From Oxalobacteraceae bacterium (GTDB lineage: Bacteria > Pseudomonadota > Gammaproteobacteria > Burkholderiales > Burkholderiaceae_D): a stretch of 55,393 nt of DNA. Location of the stretch: the NCBI GenBank assembly GCA_003537575.1, contig DPRS01000027.1, positions 3,973 to 59,365 on the forward strand, written 5' to 3'. This document shows, in pieces, positions 31,342-41,144 of this stretch. The notes under the pieces are model-generated. The model was not told where the DNA came from, did no database searches, and was given only the letters and a program-made list of their open reading frames with translations. Position numbers and translations under genes: made by a program. Each line of letters begins with the position of its first letter. Positions within the stretch are counted from its first letter, which is position 1.

Positions 31342-32769
31342 TTATTCATTCTTGTTAGATGAGGCATTATTTGTGTGGGCTGCGCAATTCGATGACCTGG
31401 TTGAGCGACAGCTCTGACGTAACTTCCGCAGGCTGCGCCAGATTGCCGACTGTGAGCGCAATCCCGGCATCCACGCCAGAAAGCGCATCAGGAATTCCGG
31501 CGCCAGGATGAAGATGCTGAGGGCGATCACAGCATTCAGCAATGCGGTGGCAAGCAATACCTGCGGAATGTTCAGGCCAGCGCTGAACATGCCGATCACC
31601 ATGCCGACCGACAGCACCATGAACAGCGCATTGAGAATGTTGTTGCCGGCAATGATGCGCGAGCGGTGCGCCGGCTCGCTCCTGATCTGGATCAGCGCAT
31701 ACAGCGGCACGATATAGAAGCCGCCGAACATGCCGATCAGGCACAGATCGATGATCAGCCGCAGGTGCGAGCGGTCCGCCAGGAATGCCCAGACGTCCTG
31801 GACAGGATGCGCGGGCAGATAAGCCATGGCGAAATAGGCATCCACGCCGAACACTGTCAGGCCGATGGCGCCGAATGGCACCAGGCCGATCTCCACCTTG
31901 TGGCCGGACAAGCGCTCGCACAGCAGCGAGCCTATGCCCACGCCGATGGAAAACAACGTCAGCAGCAGGCTGACCACGCTTTCGTCGCCATGCAGCACAT
32001 TCTTGGTCAAATTGGGAAACTGCGACAGGAAAATCAGCCCGAATGCCCAAAACCAGGAAATGCCCAGGATGGACAAAAAGACGGTACGGTTCTGGCTGGT
32101 GAACTTGAGGTTGCGCCAGGTTTCGGTGAACGGATTCCAGTTGATCTTCATGGTAGCCGCTTCGGCAGACGGCGGCGCAGCCGGAATCGACCGGCTGGAG
32201 AGATAGCCGACGACCGCAATCGCCAGCGCCGTCATGGCCACCAGCATGGCGCCGTTTTGCCTGGCGATCAGCACGCCGCCGAGCATCGTACCCAGTAGGA
32301 TCGCGATATTGGTGCCCATTTCGACCAGGCCATTGCCGCCCACCAGTTCTTCCGACTTCAGGTGCTGCGGCAGGATCGCATACTTGACCGGCCCGAAGAT
32401 GGTGGAGTGCAAGCCCATCAGCGCCAGCGCGCCCATCAGGAGATACAGGTTCTTGTAATAGAAGCCCAATCCGCCGAGCGCCATGATGGCGATCTCCAGC
32501 AGCTTGACGAAGCGTGCCAGCCTGGCCTTGTCCATCTTGTCGGCCACCTGTCCGGCAGTGGCGGAAAACAGGAAGAAAGGCAGGATGAACAAGCCGCCCG
32601 ACATCTGGATCACGATATCCGGGCTCATCGAAGTGATCGATGCGCCCTGGAACGCCAGCAGGATCATCATGGCGTTCTTGTAGAGGTTGTCGTTGAAGGC
32701 GCCGAGGAACTGGGTAATGAAAAACGGACCGAAGCGACGCTGCTTCAACAGGGAAAACTGGCTGCTCAT
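31342..32769 (-). CDS. LplT-like MFS transporter (lysophospholipid transporter family)
   Basis: This is a 475-residue inner-membrane transporter with about 12 helices. It begins MSSQFSLLKQRRFGPFFITQ, followed by FLGAFNDNLYKNAMMILLAF, the mark of LplT and the MFS part of acyltransferase fusions. LplT flips lysophospholipids inward. In many proteobacteria this protein continues into an acyltransferase and AMP-ligase, and here it does not. The last 35 residues (from about 440) are Ser/Arg/Cys-rich and unlike a transporter end. Another frame over the same bases reads more naturally and would stop at 31367, so a frameshift near 31470 is possible. Confidence 0.78.
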   Translation of the reverse strand: MSSQFSLLKQRRFGPFFITQFLGAFNDNLYKNAMMILLAFQGASITSMSPDIVIQMSGGLFILPFFLFSATAGQVADKMDKARLARFVKLLEIAIMALGGLGFYYKNLYLLMGALALMGLHSTIFGPVKYAILPQHLKSEELVGGNGLVEMGTNIAILLGTMLGGVLIARQNGAMLVAMTALAIAVVGYLSSRSIPAAPPSAEAATMKINWNPFTETWRNLKFTSQNRTVFLSILGISWFWAFGLIFLSQFPNLTKNVLHGDESVVSLLLTLFSIGVGIGSLLCERLSGHKVEIGLVPFGAIGLTVFGVDAYFAMAYLPAHPVQDVWAFLADRSHLRLIIDLCLIGMFGGFYIVPLYALIQIRSEPAHRSRIIAGNNILNALFMVLSVGMVIGMFSAGLNIPQVLLATALLNAVIALSIFILAPEFLMRFLAWMPGLRSQSAIWRSLRKLRQSCRSTRSSNCAAHTNNASSNKNE

Positions 32770-32846
32770 TGCGATGCTCCTTCAGCGGGTCTTGTGTCGG
32801 CATCAAGGCTTGCCGCCTGCTGCGCAAAATCCTGTGCAGAACGCTG

Positions 32847-34148
32847 TCATTCGGCACCCAGATAGATGTAACGCCCGATGAACACCGCGGCAATGATCCA
32901 GACAAGGGGCGTGACGCTGCGCGCGCGGCCGGTCAGCAGCTTCAGCGCCGCATAGCTGATGAAGCCGAAGGCGATGCCGTTGGCAATCGAATAGGTGAAT
33001 GGCATCACTAGTGCGGTGATCACTGCCGGCACGCTCTCGGTCACCTCGTCCCAGTCAATGGCAGCCAGCTCGCGCAGCATCAGGCAGGAAACATAGAACA
33101 GCGCCGGCGCCGTCGCATACGCCGGCACCGAGCCGGCCAGCGGCGCGATGAACAGGCAGGCGAGAAACAGGACGGCCACGGTGACGGCCGTCAGGCCGGT
33201 GCGCCCGCCGGCCTGCACGCCGGACGCGCTTTCGACATAGGCTGTGGTGCTGGAAGTGCCCAACAGGGAACCGGCGACGATCGCGCCGCTGTCGGCCAGC
33301 AGCGCCCGGTTCAGGCGGTCGAGCTTGCCATCCTTGAGCAGGCCGGCGCGGCTGGCCACTCCCATCAGCGTGCCGGTGGCATCGAACAATTCCACCAGGA
33401 AGAATACCAGCACGATGTTGATGATGCCGATCGAAAAGGCGGCGCTGATGTCGAGCTTGAACAGCGTCGGCGAGAGCGACGGCGGCAGCGAGACGATGCC
33501 CTGGAACTGGTTGCCGCCGACGATAAAGCTCGCCAGCGTGATGGCGACGATGCCGATCAGGATGGCGCCCTTGACGCGCCACTGCTCGAGCGCCACCGTC
33601 AGGAAAAACCCGCCAATCGCCAGGAGCGTCGGTGTCTTGTGCAAGTCGCCAAGGGTGATGAAAGTGGCAGGATTGGCGGCGACGATGCCGGCGCTCTTGA
33701 GCGAAATGATCGCCAAAAACAAGCCGATGCCGGCGGTGATCCCCAGGCGGACCGAACGCGGTATGCCATTGATGATCGCTTCGCGCACGCGCAGCAGGCT
33801 GATCGCCATGAAGAGGCAACCCGAAATGAAGACCGCGCCCATCGCCACTTGCCACGGCACGCCCATGCCGTTCACCACGCCATAGGCAAAATAGGCATTC
33901 AAGCCCATGCCAGGCGCCAGCGCGATCGGGTAATTTGCATACAGGCCCATGATCAGCGAGCCGATTGCCGCTGCCAGGCAGGTGGCGACGAAGACCGCGT
34001 CTTTCGGCATGCCGGCATCGCCGAGGATGGCCGGGTTGACGAAAACGATGTAGGCCATCGTCAGAAAGGTCGTCACGCCAGCCAGCACTTCCGTTTTTAT
34101 ATCGCTACCCTGGCTGCGGGGCGCGAAAAGTTTGTCGATCAAGGTCAT
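32847..34148 (-). CDS. NCS2 family purine permease (AzgA/PbuG type)
   Basis: This is a 433-residue inner-membrane transporter for adenine, guanine or hypoxanthine with proton symport. The N-terminal signature VLAGVTTFLTMAYIVFVNPA (22-41), the ALAPGMGLNAYFAYG segment near 76-90 and the helix-10 region with FDATGTLMGVASRAGLL near 250 are typical of the AzgA branch. Substrate preference within purines cannot be told from this. It follows a 102-base leader containing a stable hairpin. It runs in the same direction as ispDF, but the gap suggests a separate unit. Confidence 0.88.
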   Translation of the reverse strand: MTLIDKLFAPRSQGSDIKTEVLAGVTTFLTMAYIVFVNPAILGDAGMPKDAVFVATCLAAAIGSLIMGLYANYPIALAPGMGLNAYFAYGVVNGMGVPWQVAMGAVFISGCLFMAISLLRVREAIINGIPRSVRLGITAGIGLFLAIISLKSAGIVAANPATFITLGDLHKTPTLLAIGGFFLTVALEQWRVKGAILIGIVAITLASFIVGGNQFQGIVSLPPSLSPTLFKLDISAAFSIGIINIVLVFFLVELFDATGTLMGVASRAGLLKDGKLDRLNRALLADSGAIVAGSLLGTSSTTAYVESASGVQAGGRTGLTAVTVAVLFLACLFIAPLAGSVPAYATAPALFYVSCLMLRELAAIDWDEVTESVPAVITALVMPFTYSIANGIAFGFISYAALKLLTGRARSVTPLVWIIAAVFIGRYIYLGAE

Positions 34149-34173
34149 GAACGCTCCGTCGAATTAAGCCAGA

Positions 34174-34200
34174 CCTGCGCTGGCGGATGAATGGCGCAGG
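34174..34200 (-). other. Structured 5' leader hairpin of purine permease
   Basis: On the minus strand, CCTGCGC pairs with GCGCAGG around a 13-base loop, and a short AAG/CTT pairing with a 5-base bulge extends it. It ends about 25 bases before the permease ATG. It may be a cis-regulatory RNA, but I cannot match it to a known riboswitch. Confidence 0.35.
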
Positions 34201-34250
34201 CTTTTGATGATTACGCAGAATTGTGCAGAATCTTACCGCCGATTGCCGGC

Positions 34251-34778
34251 TCAGGCCGCCTTGTAAATCAAGGCCACGGCCTCCGCCGCAATGCCTTCTT
34301 CCCTGCCCAGCCAGCCCAGCTTTTCATTTGTCTTGGCCTTGATATTCACCTGGGTCGACGGCACGCCAAGATCTTCCGCCACGTGCGCCGCCATCTGCGG
34401 GATATGCGGCGCCATTTTAGGTTTCTGCGCGATGATGGTGGCGTCGACATTGCCGATGGCATAGCCGGTCGCATGCACGCGCCGGCAAGCCTCGCGCAGC
34501 AGCACGCGCGAATCGGCGCCGGAGAAATTCGGGTCGGTATCCGGAAAATGCCTGCCGATATCGCCCAGGCCGGCCGCGCCGAGGATCGCATCGGTGATCG
34601 CATGCAGCAGGACATCGGCATCCGAATGGCCGAGCAACCCGGTCTTGTGAGGAATGGTCACGCCGCCGATGATCAGCTTGCGGCCTTCGACCAGCGCGTG
34701 GCAGTCATAACCCTGGCCGATGCGGAATGGTGAAAATGCGGACGGCAATGCGGGGGGTATGATCGGGGCGGAGCTCAT
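34251..34778 (-). CDS. ispF: 2-C-methyl-D-erythritol 2,4-cyclodiphosphate synthase
   Basis: This is the 175-residue MEP-pathway enzyme that cyclises CDP-ME 2-phosphate in isoprenoid synthesis. The motif RIGQGYDCHALVEG (zinc-binding D and H) opens the fold, with LLGHSDADVLLHAITDAILG and GDIGRHFPDTDP following, and NIKAKTNEKLG near the end. The ATG at 34778 overlaps the ispD stop codon (TAATG), so the pair is translationally coupled. A reading open further upstream is the shadow of ispD. Confidence 0.95.
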   Translation of the reverse strand: MSSAPIIPPALPSAFSPFRIGQGYDCHALVEGRKLIIGGVTIPHKTGLLGHSDADVLLHAITDAILGAAGLGDIGRHFPDTDPNFSGADSRVLLREACRRVHATGYAIGNVDATIIAQKPKMAPHIPQMAAHVAEDLGVPSTQVNIKAKTNEKLGWLGREEGIAAEAVALIYKAA

Positions 34779-35473
34779 TACAATCCTTTTAATAGCAATT
34801 CGGCCAACGCAATATCCTGCGGCAGGGTAACCTTGAAGTTGCGCACGCTGCCTTCGACCAGCAGCGGCGCCAGGCCCAGCGCTTCGATGGCGCTGGCTTC
34901 GTCGGTGACTTCCTCGGCTTCTTCCAGCGCGCGGCGCAGCAAGGCATAACGGAACATTTGCGGGGTTTGCGCCCCCCATAGTCCGGCGCGCGGCACCGTT
35001 TCAGCCGCCCGACCATCCGCATCGCTGCGTTTCAAGGTATCGACCACCGGCAGCGCCAGCAAGCCGCCCACGTGATCGTCGCGCAGTTCGGCGATGAGCT
35101 TCTCGATCAGGGCCTCGTTCAAGCCGGGTCGCGCGGCATCATGCACCAGCACCCAGTCGCCGTCATCGGCTTGCGCGCGGATTTGCCGCAAGCCGTTCAG
35201 GACCGATTCGTGACGGGTTGCGCCGCCATGCGGCAGGACGGTGACCCTCCCGGCAAGTTGCGGTGCGGCAGCGATTATCTCGTCGATATAGGCATCGCCG
35301 GCGCTGACGACCACAAAACAATGTGCAATGGCAGCACAAGCGGCGAATGTTTCCAGCACGTGCAGCAGCATGGGCTTGCCGGCCAGCGGCAGGTATTGCT
35401 TGGGGCAGGCGGCGCCGAGGCGCGCGCCCACGCCGGCGGCGGGGACCAGGGCGAAATGACGGGAATGGGCCAT
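34778..35473 (-). CDS. ispD: 2-C-methyl-D-erythritol 4-phosphate cytidylyltransferase
   Basis: This is a 231-residue nucleotidyltransferase of the MEP pathway. The N-terminal ALVPAAGVGARLGAACPKQY motif binds CTP and forms the active-site loop. VLVHDAARP near 106-114 and the TPQMFRY region near 170 are typical. The ATG at 35473 gives the family's usual start and was preferred over an in-frame start 17 codons upstream. It is divergent from mfd with a 135-base gap and couples to ispF. Confidence 0.94.
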   Translation of the reverse strand: MAHSRHFALVPAAGVGARLGAACPKQYLPLAGKPMLLHVLETFAACAAIAHCFVVVSAGDAYIDEIIAAAPQLAGRVTVLPHGGATRHESVLNGLRQIRAQADDGDWVLVHDAARPGLNEALIEKLIAELRDDHVGGLLALPVVDTLKRSDADGRAAETVPRAGLWGAQTPQMFRYALLRRALEEAEEVTDEASAIEALGLAPLLVEGSVRNFKVTLPQDIALAELLLKGL

Positions 35474-35528
35474 GTGGCTAAACGGCAAAATTGAGAAATG
35501 ATACAGCAGCCGCGCCCAAGCCATCGTT

Positions 35529-35534
35529 TATAAT
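35529..35534 (+). promoter_or_regulatory. Possible -10 element of mfd
   Basis: TATAAT lies 75 bases before the mfd start in the ispD-mfd divergent gap. No good -35 element is visible at the usual spacing. Confidence 0.35.
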
Positions 35535-35608
35535 TTCGTATTGATCCCGCCCTGCCAAACCGCCTATTTCGCGCTTTGGCCTTTTTGTCTTTGTGCACCA
35601 CCCTTTGC

Positions 35609-38600
35609 ATGTCTTTCGATCTCAAGAAATCCTTGCCCAAGCCGGGCCACCGCTTTGTCCTGCCAGCCGTGCACGGCTCCGCCGATGCCTGGGCGCTGGC
35701 GCAAGCCGCCGCCGAACTGGCGGCGCAAAAGCGCATGCTGGCGGTGGTGGTGGCCAATGCCACGGATGCCCAGCGCCTGCTGGCGGAAATCCGCTGGTTC
35801 GGCGCCAGTGGCAACGCTAATGAGGCAACGCAGCTGCGCTGCCACCTGCTGCCGGACTGGGAAACCCTGCCCTACGACGCCTTTTCACCGCACCAGGACC
35901 TGGTGTCCGAGCGACTGGCCACCCTGCACGAGATCAGTAGTGGCCAGTGTGACGTGCTGATCGTGCCGGCCACCACGGCGCTGCTGCGCATGGCGCCGCC
36001 CTCCTTCCTGGCGGCCTATACCTTCTTTTTCAAGCAGGGCGAAAAACTCGACGAGGCGCAGCTGAAGTCGCAATTGACGCTGGCCGGCTATACCCATGTG
36101 GCGCAGGTGATGTCGCCCGGCGAATACTCGGTGCGCGGCGGCCTGATCGACCTGTTCCCGATGGGCTCGGCGCTGCCCTACCGGCTCGACCTGTTCGGCG
36201 ACACCATCGAAACCATCCGCACCTTCGACGCCGATACCCAGCGCTCGCTGTACCCGGTCAGGGAAGTGCGCCTGCTGCCAGGGCGCGAATTCCCCATGGA
36301 CGAAGCCGCGCGCACGGCTTTTCGCGGCCGCTGGCGCGAAGTTTTCGAGGGCGATCCGTCGCGCTCGGTCATCTACAAGGATATCGGCAACGACATCGCT
36401 TCGGCCGGCATCGAATATTACCTGCCGCTGTTTTTCGAGCACACCGCGACGCTGTTCGAATACCTGCCGGCCGATGCCGCCTTTGCCCTGGTAGGCGATG
36501 TCGACGCGGCGATCAAGCGCTTCTGGAACGATACCGGTTCGCGCTATAAATTCCTAAAATCCGACCGCGAGCGGCCGTTACTGGAACCGCAACAGCTGTT
36601 TCTGACCGACGAAGATTTCTTCACCCTGGTCAAACCCCACGGACGCTGGGTAATTCAGCAGGATTCGGCCGCCTCGGAGCTGTCGGCGCCGCTGCCGGAT
36701 ATCGCCGTCAACCGCCGTCTGGACGATCCCGTCACCAACCTGCGCTCGTTCCTGCTGCAGACTGACAAGCGGGTCCTGATCTGCGCCGATTCGGGCGGGC
36801 GGCGCGAAACCCTGTCGCAGTATTTCCGCGAATACGGGCTTAGCCTTGCGGCTTGCGACAGCTATGCCGATTTCCTTAGCTCGTCGGAAAAGCTGATGCT
36901 GGGCGTGGCACCCTTGCAGGCCGGCTTCCAGCTGCTGGCCAACGGTTGTGATCTCGCCTTCATCACCGAAACCGAGCTGTATGCCGGCTCGGGGCGGCGC
37001 GCCGGACGCCGCAAGCAGGAAGGCGCCAGCCACGTCGAATCGATGGTGCGCGACCTCTCGGAGCTGAAAATCGGCGACCCGGTGGTGCACGTCAACCACG
37101 GCATCGGCCGCTACATGGGCCTGGTGAGCATGGACATGGGCGATGGCGACACCGAATTTCTGCACCTGGAATACGCCAAGGAATCCAAACTCTACGTGCC
37201 GGTGTCGCAACTGCACGTGATTTCGCGCTATTCCGGCGCTTCGCCGGAGGATGCGCCGCTGCATGCGCTCGGCTCCGGCCAGTGGGAAAAGGCACGCAAG
37301 AAAGCCGCCCAGCAAATCCGCGACACCGCCGCCGAACTGCTGAACCTGTATGCCCGCCGCGCCTCGCGCCAGGGCCATGCCTTCCAGTATTCGGCGCACG
37401 ATTACGAAGCCTTTGCCGAAAGCTTCGGTTTCGAGGAAACCCCGGACCAGGCCGCCGCCATCCATGCCGTCATCACCGACATGACCTCCGGTAAACCGAT
37501 GGATCGACTGATCTGCGGCGACGTCGGTTTCGGCAAGACTGAAGTCGCCCTGCGCGCTGCCTTCGTCGCCGTCATGGGCGGCAAGCAGGTGGCGCTGCTG
37601 GCGCCGACCACCCTACTGGCCGAGCAGCATGCGCAGAATTTTGCCGATCGCTTCGCCGACTGGCCGGTGAAAATTGCCGAGCTGTCGCGCTTCAGGAGCG
37701 GCAAGGAAATCACCCAGGCCGTCAAGGGCATGAGCGAAGGCACCATCGATATCGCTATCGGCACCCACAAGCTCTTGTCGCCGGAAATGAAGTTTTCACG
37801 CCTTGGCCTGGTGATCATCGATGAGGAACACCGGTTCGGCGTGCGCCAGAAGGAAGCACTGAAGGCCCTGCGCGCCGAAGTCGATGTGCTGACGCTGACC
37901 GCTACGCCGATCCCGCGCACGTTGGGCATGGCGCTGGAAGGCTTGCGGGACTTTTCCGTGATCGCCACCGCGCCGCAAAAACGCCTGGCGATCAAGACTT
38001 TCGTGCGTTCCGAAAATGCTTCCGTCATCCGGGAAGCCTGCCTGCGCGAATTGAAGCGCGGCGGCCAGGTATATTTCCTGCACAACGAGGTTGAAACCAT
38101 CGAAAACCGCCGCGCGATGCTGGAAGAATTGCTGCCGGAAGCGCGCATCGCCGTAGCGCACGGCCAGATGCACGAGCGCGACCTGGAAAAGGTGATGCGC
38201 GACTTCGTCGCCCAGCGCTTCAATATCCTCCTGTGCACCACCATCATCGAAACCGGCATTGACGTGCCAACCGCCAACACCATCGTCATGCACCGCGCCG
38301 ACAAGTTCGGCCTGGCGCAACTGCACCAGTTGCGCGGACGCGTCGGCCGCTCGCATCACCAGGCCTATGCCTACCTGCTGGTCAACGACGTGCAGGGCCT
38401 GACCAAGCTGGCGCAGCGCCGGCTCGACGCCATTCAGCAGATGGAAGAACTGGGCAGCGGCTTTTTCCTGGCCATGCACGACCTGGAAATCCGCGGCGCC
38501 GGCGAAGTGCTGGGCGAAAGCCAGTCGGGTGAAATGGTCGAGATCGGCTTCCAGCTGTATTCCGACATGCTGAACGAAGCAGTGCGCGCGCTGAAAAACG

Positions 38601-39067
38601 GCAAGGAGCCGGACCTGGCCGCGCCGCTGGCTACTACCACCGAGATCAACCTGCACGTGCCGGCGCTGATGCCTGCCGATTACTGCGGCGACGTGCAGGA
38701 GCGCCTGTCGGTGTACAAGCGCCTGGCCAACTGCACCTCGAACGAAGCGATTGACGACTTGCAGGAAGAATTGATCGACCGTTTCGGCAAGCTGCCCGAC
38801 CCGGCCAGGGCCCTGCTGGAAACCCATCGCCTGCGCGTGGCGGCAAAGCCCCTGGGGATTATCAAAATCGACGCCCATGCCGAATCCGCCGTGCTGCAGT
38901 TCGAGCCGAACCCGCCCATCGACGCCATGAAGATCATCGGACTGATCCAGAAGAACCGCCACATCAAGCTGCACGGGCAGGATAAACTACGCATCACGGC
39001 CGGCATGCCGGATCTTGCAGCGCGGGTGAACCAGGTCAGGACCACGATCCGCGCACTGCTGGCATGA
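35609..39067 (+). CDS. mfd: Transcription-repair coupling factor Mfd
   Basis: This is a 1152-residue DNA translocase that removes stalled RNA polymerase and recruits UvrA. The N-terminal UvrB-like region covers about 1-340. The RNA-polymerase-interaction domain lies near 470-550, with VVHVNHGIGRYMG at its start. The translocase has Walker A CGDVGFGKTEVA near residue 635 and IIDEEHRFG near 738. The C-terminal TRCF domain begins near 1000. The ATG giving MSFDLKKSLPKPG was chosen. An in-frame TTG 33 bases upstream is less likely. Length is normal (E. coli Mfd has 1148 residues). Confidence 0.96.
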   Translation: MSFDLKKSLPKPGHRFVLPAVHGSADAWALAQAAAELAAQKRMLAVVVANATDAQRLLAEIRWFGASGNANEATQLRCHLLPDWETLPYDAFSPHQDLVSERLATLHEISSGQCDVLIVPATTALLRMAPPSFLAAYTFFFKQGEKLDEAQLKSQLTLAGYTHVAQVMSPGEYSVRGGLIDLFPMGSALPYRLDLFGDTIETIRTFDADTQRSLYPVREVRLLPGREFPMDEAARTAFRGRWREVFEGDPSRSVIYKDIGNDIASAGIEYYLPLFFEHTATLFEYLPADAAFALVGDVDAAIKRFWNDTGSRYKFLKSDRERPLLEPQQLFLTDEDFFTLVKPHGRWVIQQDSAASELSAPLPDIAVNRRLDDPVTNLRSFLLQTDKRVLICADSGGRRETLSQYFREYGLSLAACDSYADFLSSSEKLMLGVAPLQAGFQLLANGCDLAFITETELYAGSGRRAGRRKQEGASHVESMVRDLSELKIGDPVVHVNHGIGRYMGLVSMDMGDGDTEFLHLEYAKESKLYVPVSQLHVISRYSGASPEDAPLHALGSGQWEKARKKAAQQIRDTAAELLNLYARRASRQGHAFQYSAHDYEAFAESFGFEETPDQAAAIHAVITDMTSGKPMDRLICGDVGFGKTEVALRAAFVAVMGGKQVALLAPTTLLAEQHAQNFADRFADWPVKIAELSRFRSGKEITQAVKGMSEGTIDIAIGTHKLLSPEMKFSRLGLVIIDEEHRFGVRQKEALKALRAEVDVLTLTATPIPRTLGMALEGLRDFSVIATAPQKRLAIKTFVRSENASVIREACLRELKRGGQVYFLHNEVETIENRRAMLEELLPEARIAVAHGQMHERDLEKVMRDFVAQRFNILLCTTIIETGIDVPTANTIVMHRADKFGLAQLHQLRGRVGRSHHQAYAYLLVNDVQGLTKLAQRRLDAIQQMEELGSGFFLAMHDLEIRGAGEVLGESQSGEMVEIGFQLYSDMLNEAVRALKNGKEPDLAAPLATTTEINLHVPALMPADYCGDVQERLSVYKRLANCTSNEAIDDLQEELIDRFGKLPDPARALLETHRLRVAAKPLGIIKIDAHAESAVLQFEPNPPIDAMKIIGLIQKNRHIKLHGQDKLRITAGMPDLAARVNQVRTTIRALLA

Positions 39068-39104
39068 CGCAACCATTTTATTTGTCAATTACCCAACAAG
39101 AAGC

Positions 39105-39980
39105 ATGAACCTGATTTTGCAAGGCGCCGCCACCGAGCGCGCCGAGATCGAACGCATTGCCGCCCTGGCCCAGGCCGAATCCATCGCCGCCCTCGACACG
39201 AGCACGAGTATGAGCGCGCCGCCCGGCGCCTGGCGCTGCGCAGGCGCGTTGCGCAACGAAGAAACCGCTGCCGCGCTCGATGCCGCCTGCCAGGCCGCAA
39301 AGCTTGACTATGCCTTCGTCATGCCCAACCAGCGCCTGTCCGACTTCAAGCTACTGGCCATGGACATGGATTCGACCCTGATCACCATCGAATGCATCGA
39401 CGAAATCGCCGACATGCAGGGCTTGAAGCCGCAGGTAGCGGAAATCACCGAAGCCGCCATGCGCGGCGAGATCGAATTCCGCGAAAGCCTGGCGCGCCGC
39501 GTGGCGCTCCTGAACGGCCTCGATGCCGCCGCCCTGCAACGCGTCTATGACGAACGCCTGAAACTCTCTCCCGGCGCGGAAAACCTGCTGGCTGCGGCCA
39601 AGGCAGCGGGCCTGAAGACCCTGCTGGTATCCGGCGGTTTCACCTTCTTCACCGACCGCATCAAGGAACGTCTCGGCCTGGACTATACCCATTCCAACCG
39701 CCTGGAAATCAACGACGGCAAGCTGACCGGCCGCGTCATCGGCGGCATCGTCGACGCCGAGGAAAAGAAGAATACCGTGCTGCGCGTGTGCCGCGAGATC
39801 GGCGCATCGCCGGCGCAGGCCATCGTCATGGGCGACGGCGCCAATGACCTGGCGATGATGGGCGTGGCCGGCATGTCGGTGGCCTACCGCGCCAAGCCGG
39901 TGGTGCGCGCGCAAGCCGACGTGGCCTTGAATTTCACCGGCCTCGACGGCGTCCTGAACCTGTTCGACGGGGTCGCATAA
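39105..39980 (+). CDS. serB: Phosphoserine phosphatase
   Basis: This HAD-family enzyme of 291 residues makes serine from phosphoserine. The catalytic aspartates are D87 and D89 in MDMDSTLITIECIDE. The later motifs are VSGGFTFFT (HAD motif II) near 178-186 and GDGANDLAMM (motif IV) near 244-253. Residues 1-75 form the N-terminal ACT-like extension typical of proteobacterial SerB. It follows mfd by 37 bases and may be cotranscribed. Confidence 0.94.
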   Translation: MNLILQGAATERAEIERIAALAQAESIAALDTSTSMSAPPGAWRCAGALRNEETAAALDAACQAAKLDYAFVMPNQRLSDFKLLAMDMDSTLITIECIDEIADMQGLKPQVAEITEAAMRGEIEFRESLARRVALLNGLDAAALQRVYDERLKLSPGAENLLAAAKAAGLKTLLVSGGFTFFTDRIKERLGLDYTHSNRLEINDGKLTGRVIGGIVDAEEKKNTVLRVCREIGASPAQAIVMGDGANDLAMMGVAGMSVAYRAKPVVRAQADVALNFTGLDGVLNLFDGVA

Positions 39981-40133
39981 CTAATGCTCAAGGTCGGTAC
40001 TAAGTCAGGATGCATTGCATCAAAATTCAAAATGACACACGCGGCTCGAGCCGGATACTCCCCCTGCTTGAGTGCCGGCGCGATGCCTTTCATGAATGCA
40101 TTAGACGCATCTTCTTGAACATGGTAGTTGGTT

Positions 40134-41090
40134 TCAGGAGGAAAATGCAGCGTGGCCGGCAAGATAGTCAAGCGTCGGGCCAGCTGGAATAATCCCGCTG
40201 GGATTGAGCGATTTAATCGAGTAATAACCGGCTTTGATATGGTCCGGGCGAACGCTGGAAGCGAATGCCGGGATGGATAGAAGCCGCCGCAGATAGGCCA
40301 GCACAGCGGGATAGGCGGAAAGCGGCCGAATATTGCACTTGAACAGACCGTAATACGCCAGGTCAAACCGGATCAATGTGACGAATGCGCGGATATCGGT
40401 TTCCGTCATCTGATCCCCGACCAGCCATTGCTGTCGTGACAGCCTTTGCTCCATCGAGTCCAGCGATGCGAATACTTTTTGCACGGCCTCGTCATATGCC
40501 TTCTGGGTGCTGGCAAATCCTGCCTGATATACGCCGTTGTTGAAGTCTCTGTAGAGTGCTTCGTTGACCTGGTCAATGTCAGCTTCCAGAGCAGCAGGCC
40601 GCAGGTCAACGTTGTTGCTCGCAAAAGCAGCAAAATCCCGATCAAGAATCTGCAGGATATCAGCCGACTCGTTATTGACAATGCTGCGCGTTTTTTTGTC
40701 CCACAACACAGGCACGGTAGCGCGACCGGTATAGTCCGGATCGGCCATTGTATACAGTTCATGCAAATGACTGGCATCGTTCACTGTATCCCTGTCGCTG
40801 TCCATCTCGCCGCTGAACCGCCAGCCCTGATTCCCCAGTCGCGGGTCGACAGCGCAGACCTCAACCACGGACTGCAATCCTTTCAACCCTAAGGCAATCA
40901 GTGCCCTGCTGGCCCACGGGCAGATATAGGCGACATACAGCACATATCGACCGGCTTCCGGCATGTAAATGCTCTTGTCTTCGGATCCAATTCGCCCCCG
41001 GAATCCGGAGCGCTGGCGCAGAAAACGGCCGTCGCTGTCGCTTGCCTGAATTGGATGCCAGTTTTCCATCCATCGTCCATTGACCAACAT
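40134..41090 (-). CDS. Glutathionyl-hydroquinone reductase, YqjG/Xi-class GST
   Basis: This is a 318-residue Xi-class glutathione transferase. The catalytic cysteine C57 lies in VAYICPWASRALI, and the family's extra N-terminal segment with GRFLRQRSGFRG is at 21-32. These enzymes reduce glutathionyl-hydroquinones to hydroquinones with glutathione and so protect against quinones. A truncated NAD(P)-binding oxidoreductase lies just upstream on the same strand, and a LysR gene is divergent beyond it. The GC content is lower than that of core genes nearby. Confidence 0.87.
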   Translation of the reverse strand: MLVNGRWMENWHPIQASDSDGRFLRQRSGFRGRIGSEDKSIYMPEAGRYVLYVAYICPWASRALIALGLKGLQSVVEVCAVDPRLGNQGWRFSGEMDSDRDTVNDASHLHELYTMADPDYTGRATVPVLWDKKTRSIVNNESADILQILDRDFAAFASNNVDLRPAALEADIDQVNEALYRDFNNGVYQAGFASTQKAYDEAVQKVFASLDSMEQRLSRQQWLVGDQMTETDIRAFVTLIRFDLAYYGLFKCNIRPLSAYPAVLAYLRRLLSIPAFASSVRPDHIKAGYYSIKSLNPSGIIPAGPTLDYLAGHAAFSS

Positions 41091-41144
41091 ATTTCCATTC
41101 TCCTATACATTGCCGGGCTCACGCGGCGAAGCTGAGAGCGCCTA

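Noticed and set aside
34778..34979. N-terminal extension of ispF by 67 codons
   Set aside because: The extension lies inside ispD in another frame and looks non-coding. The ATG overlapping the ispD stop matches the family start.
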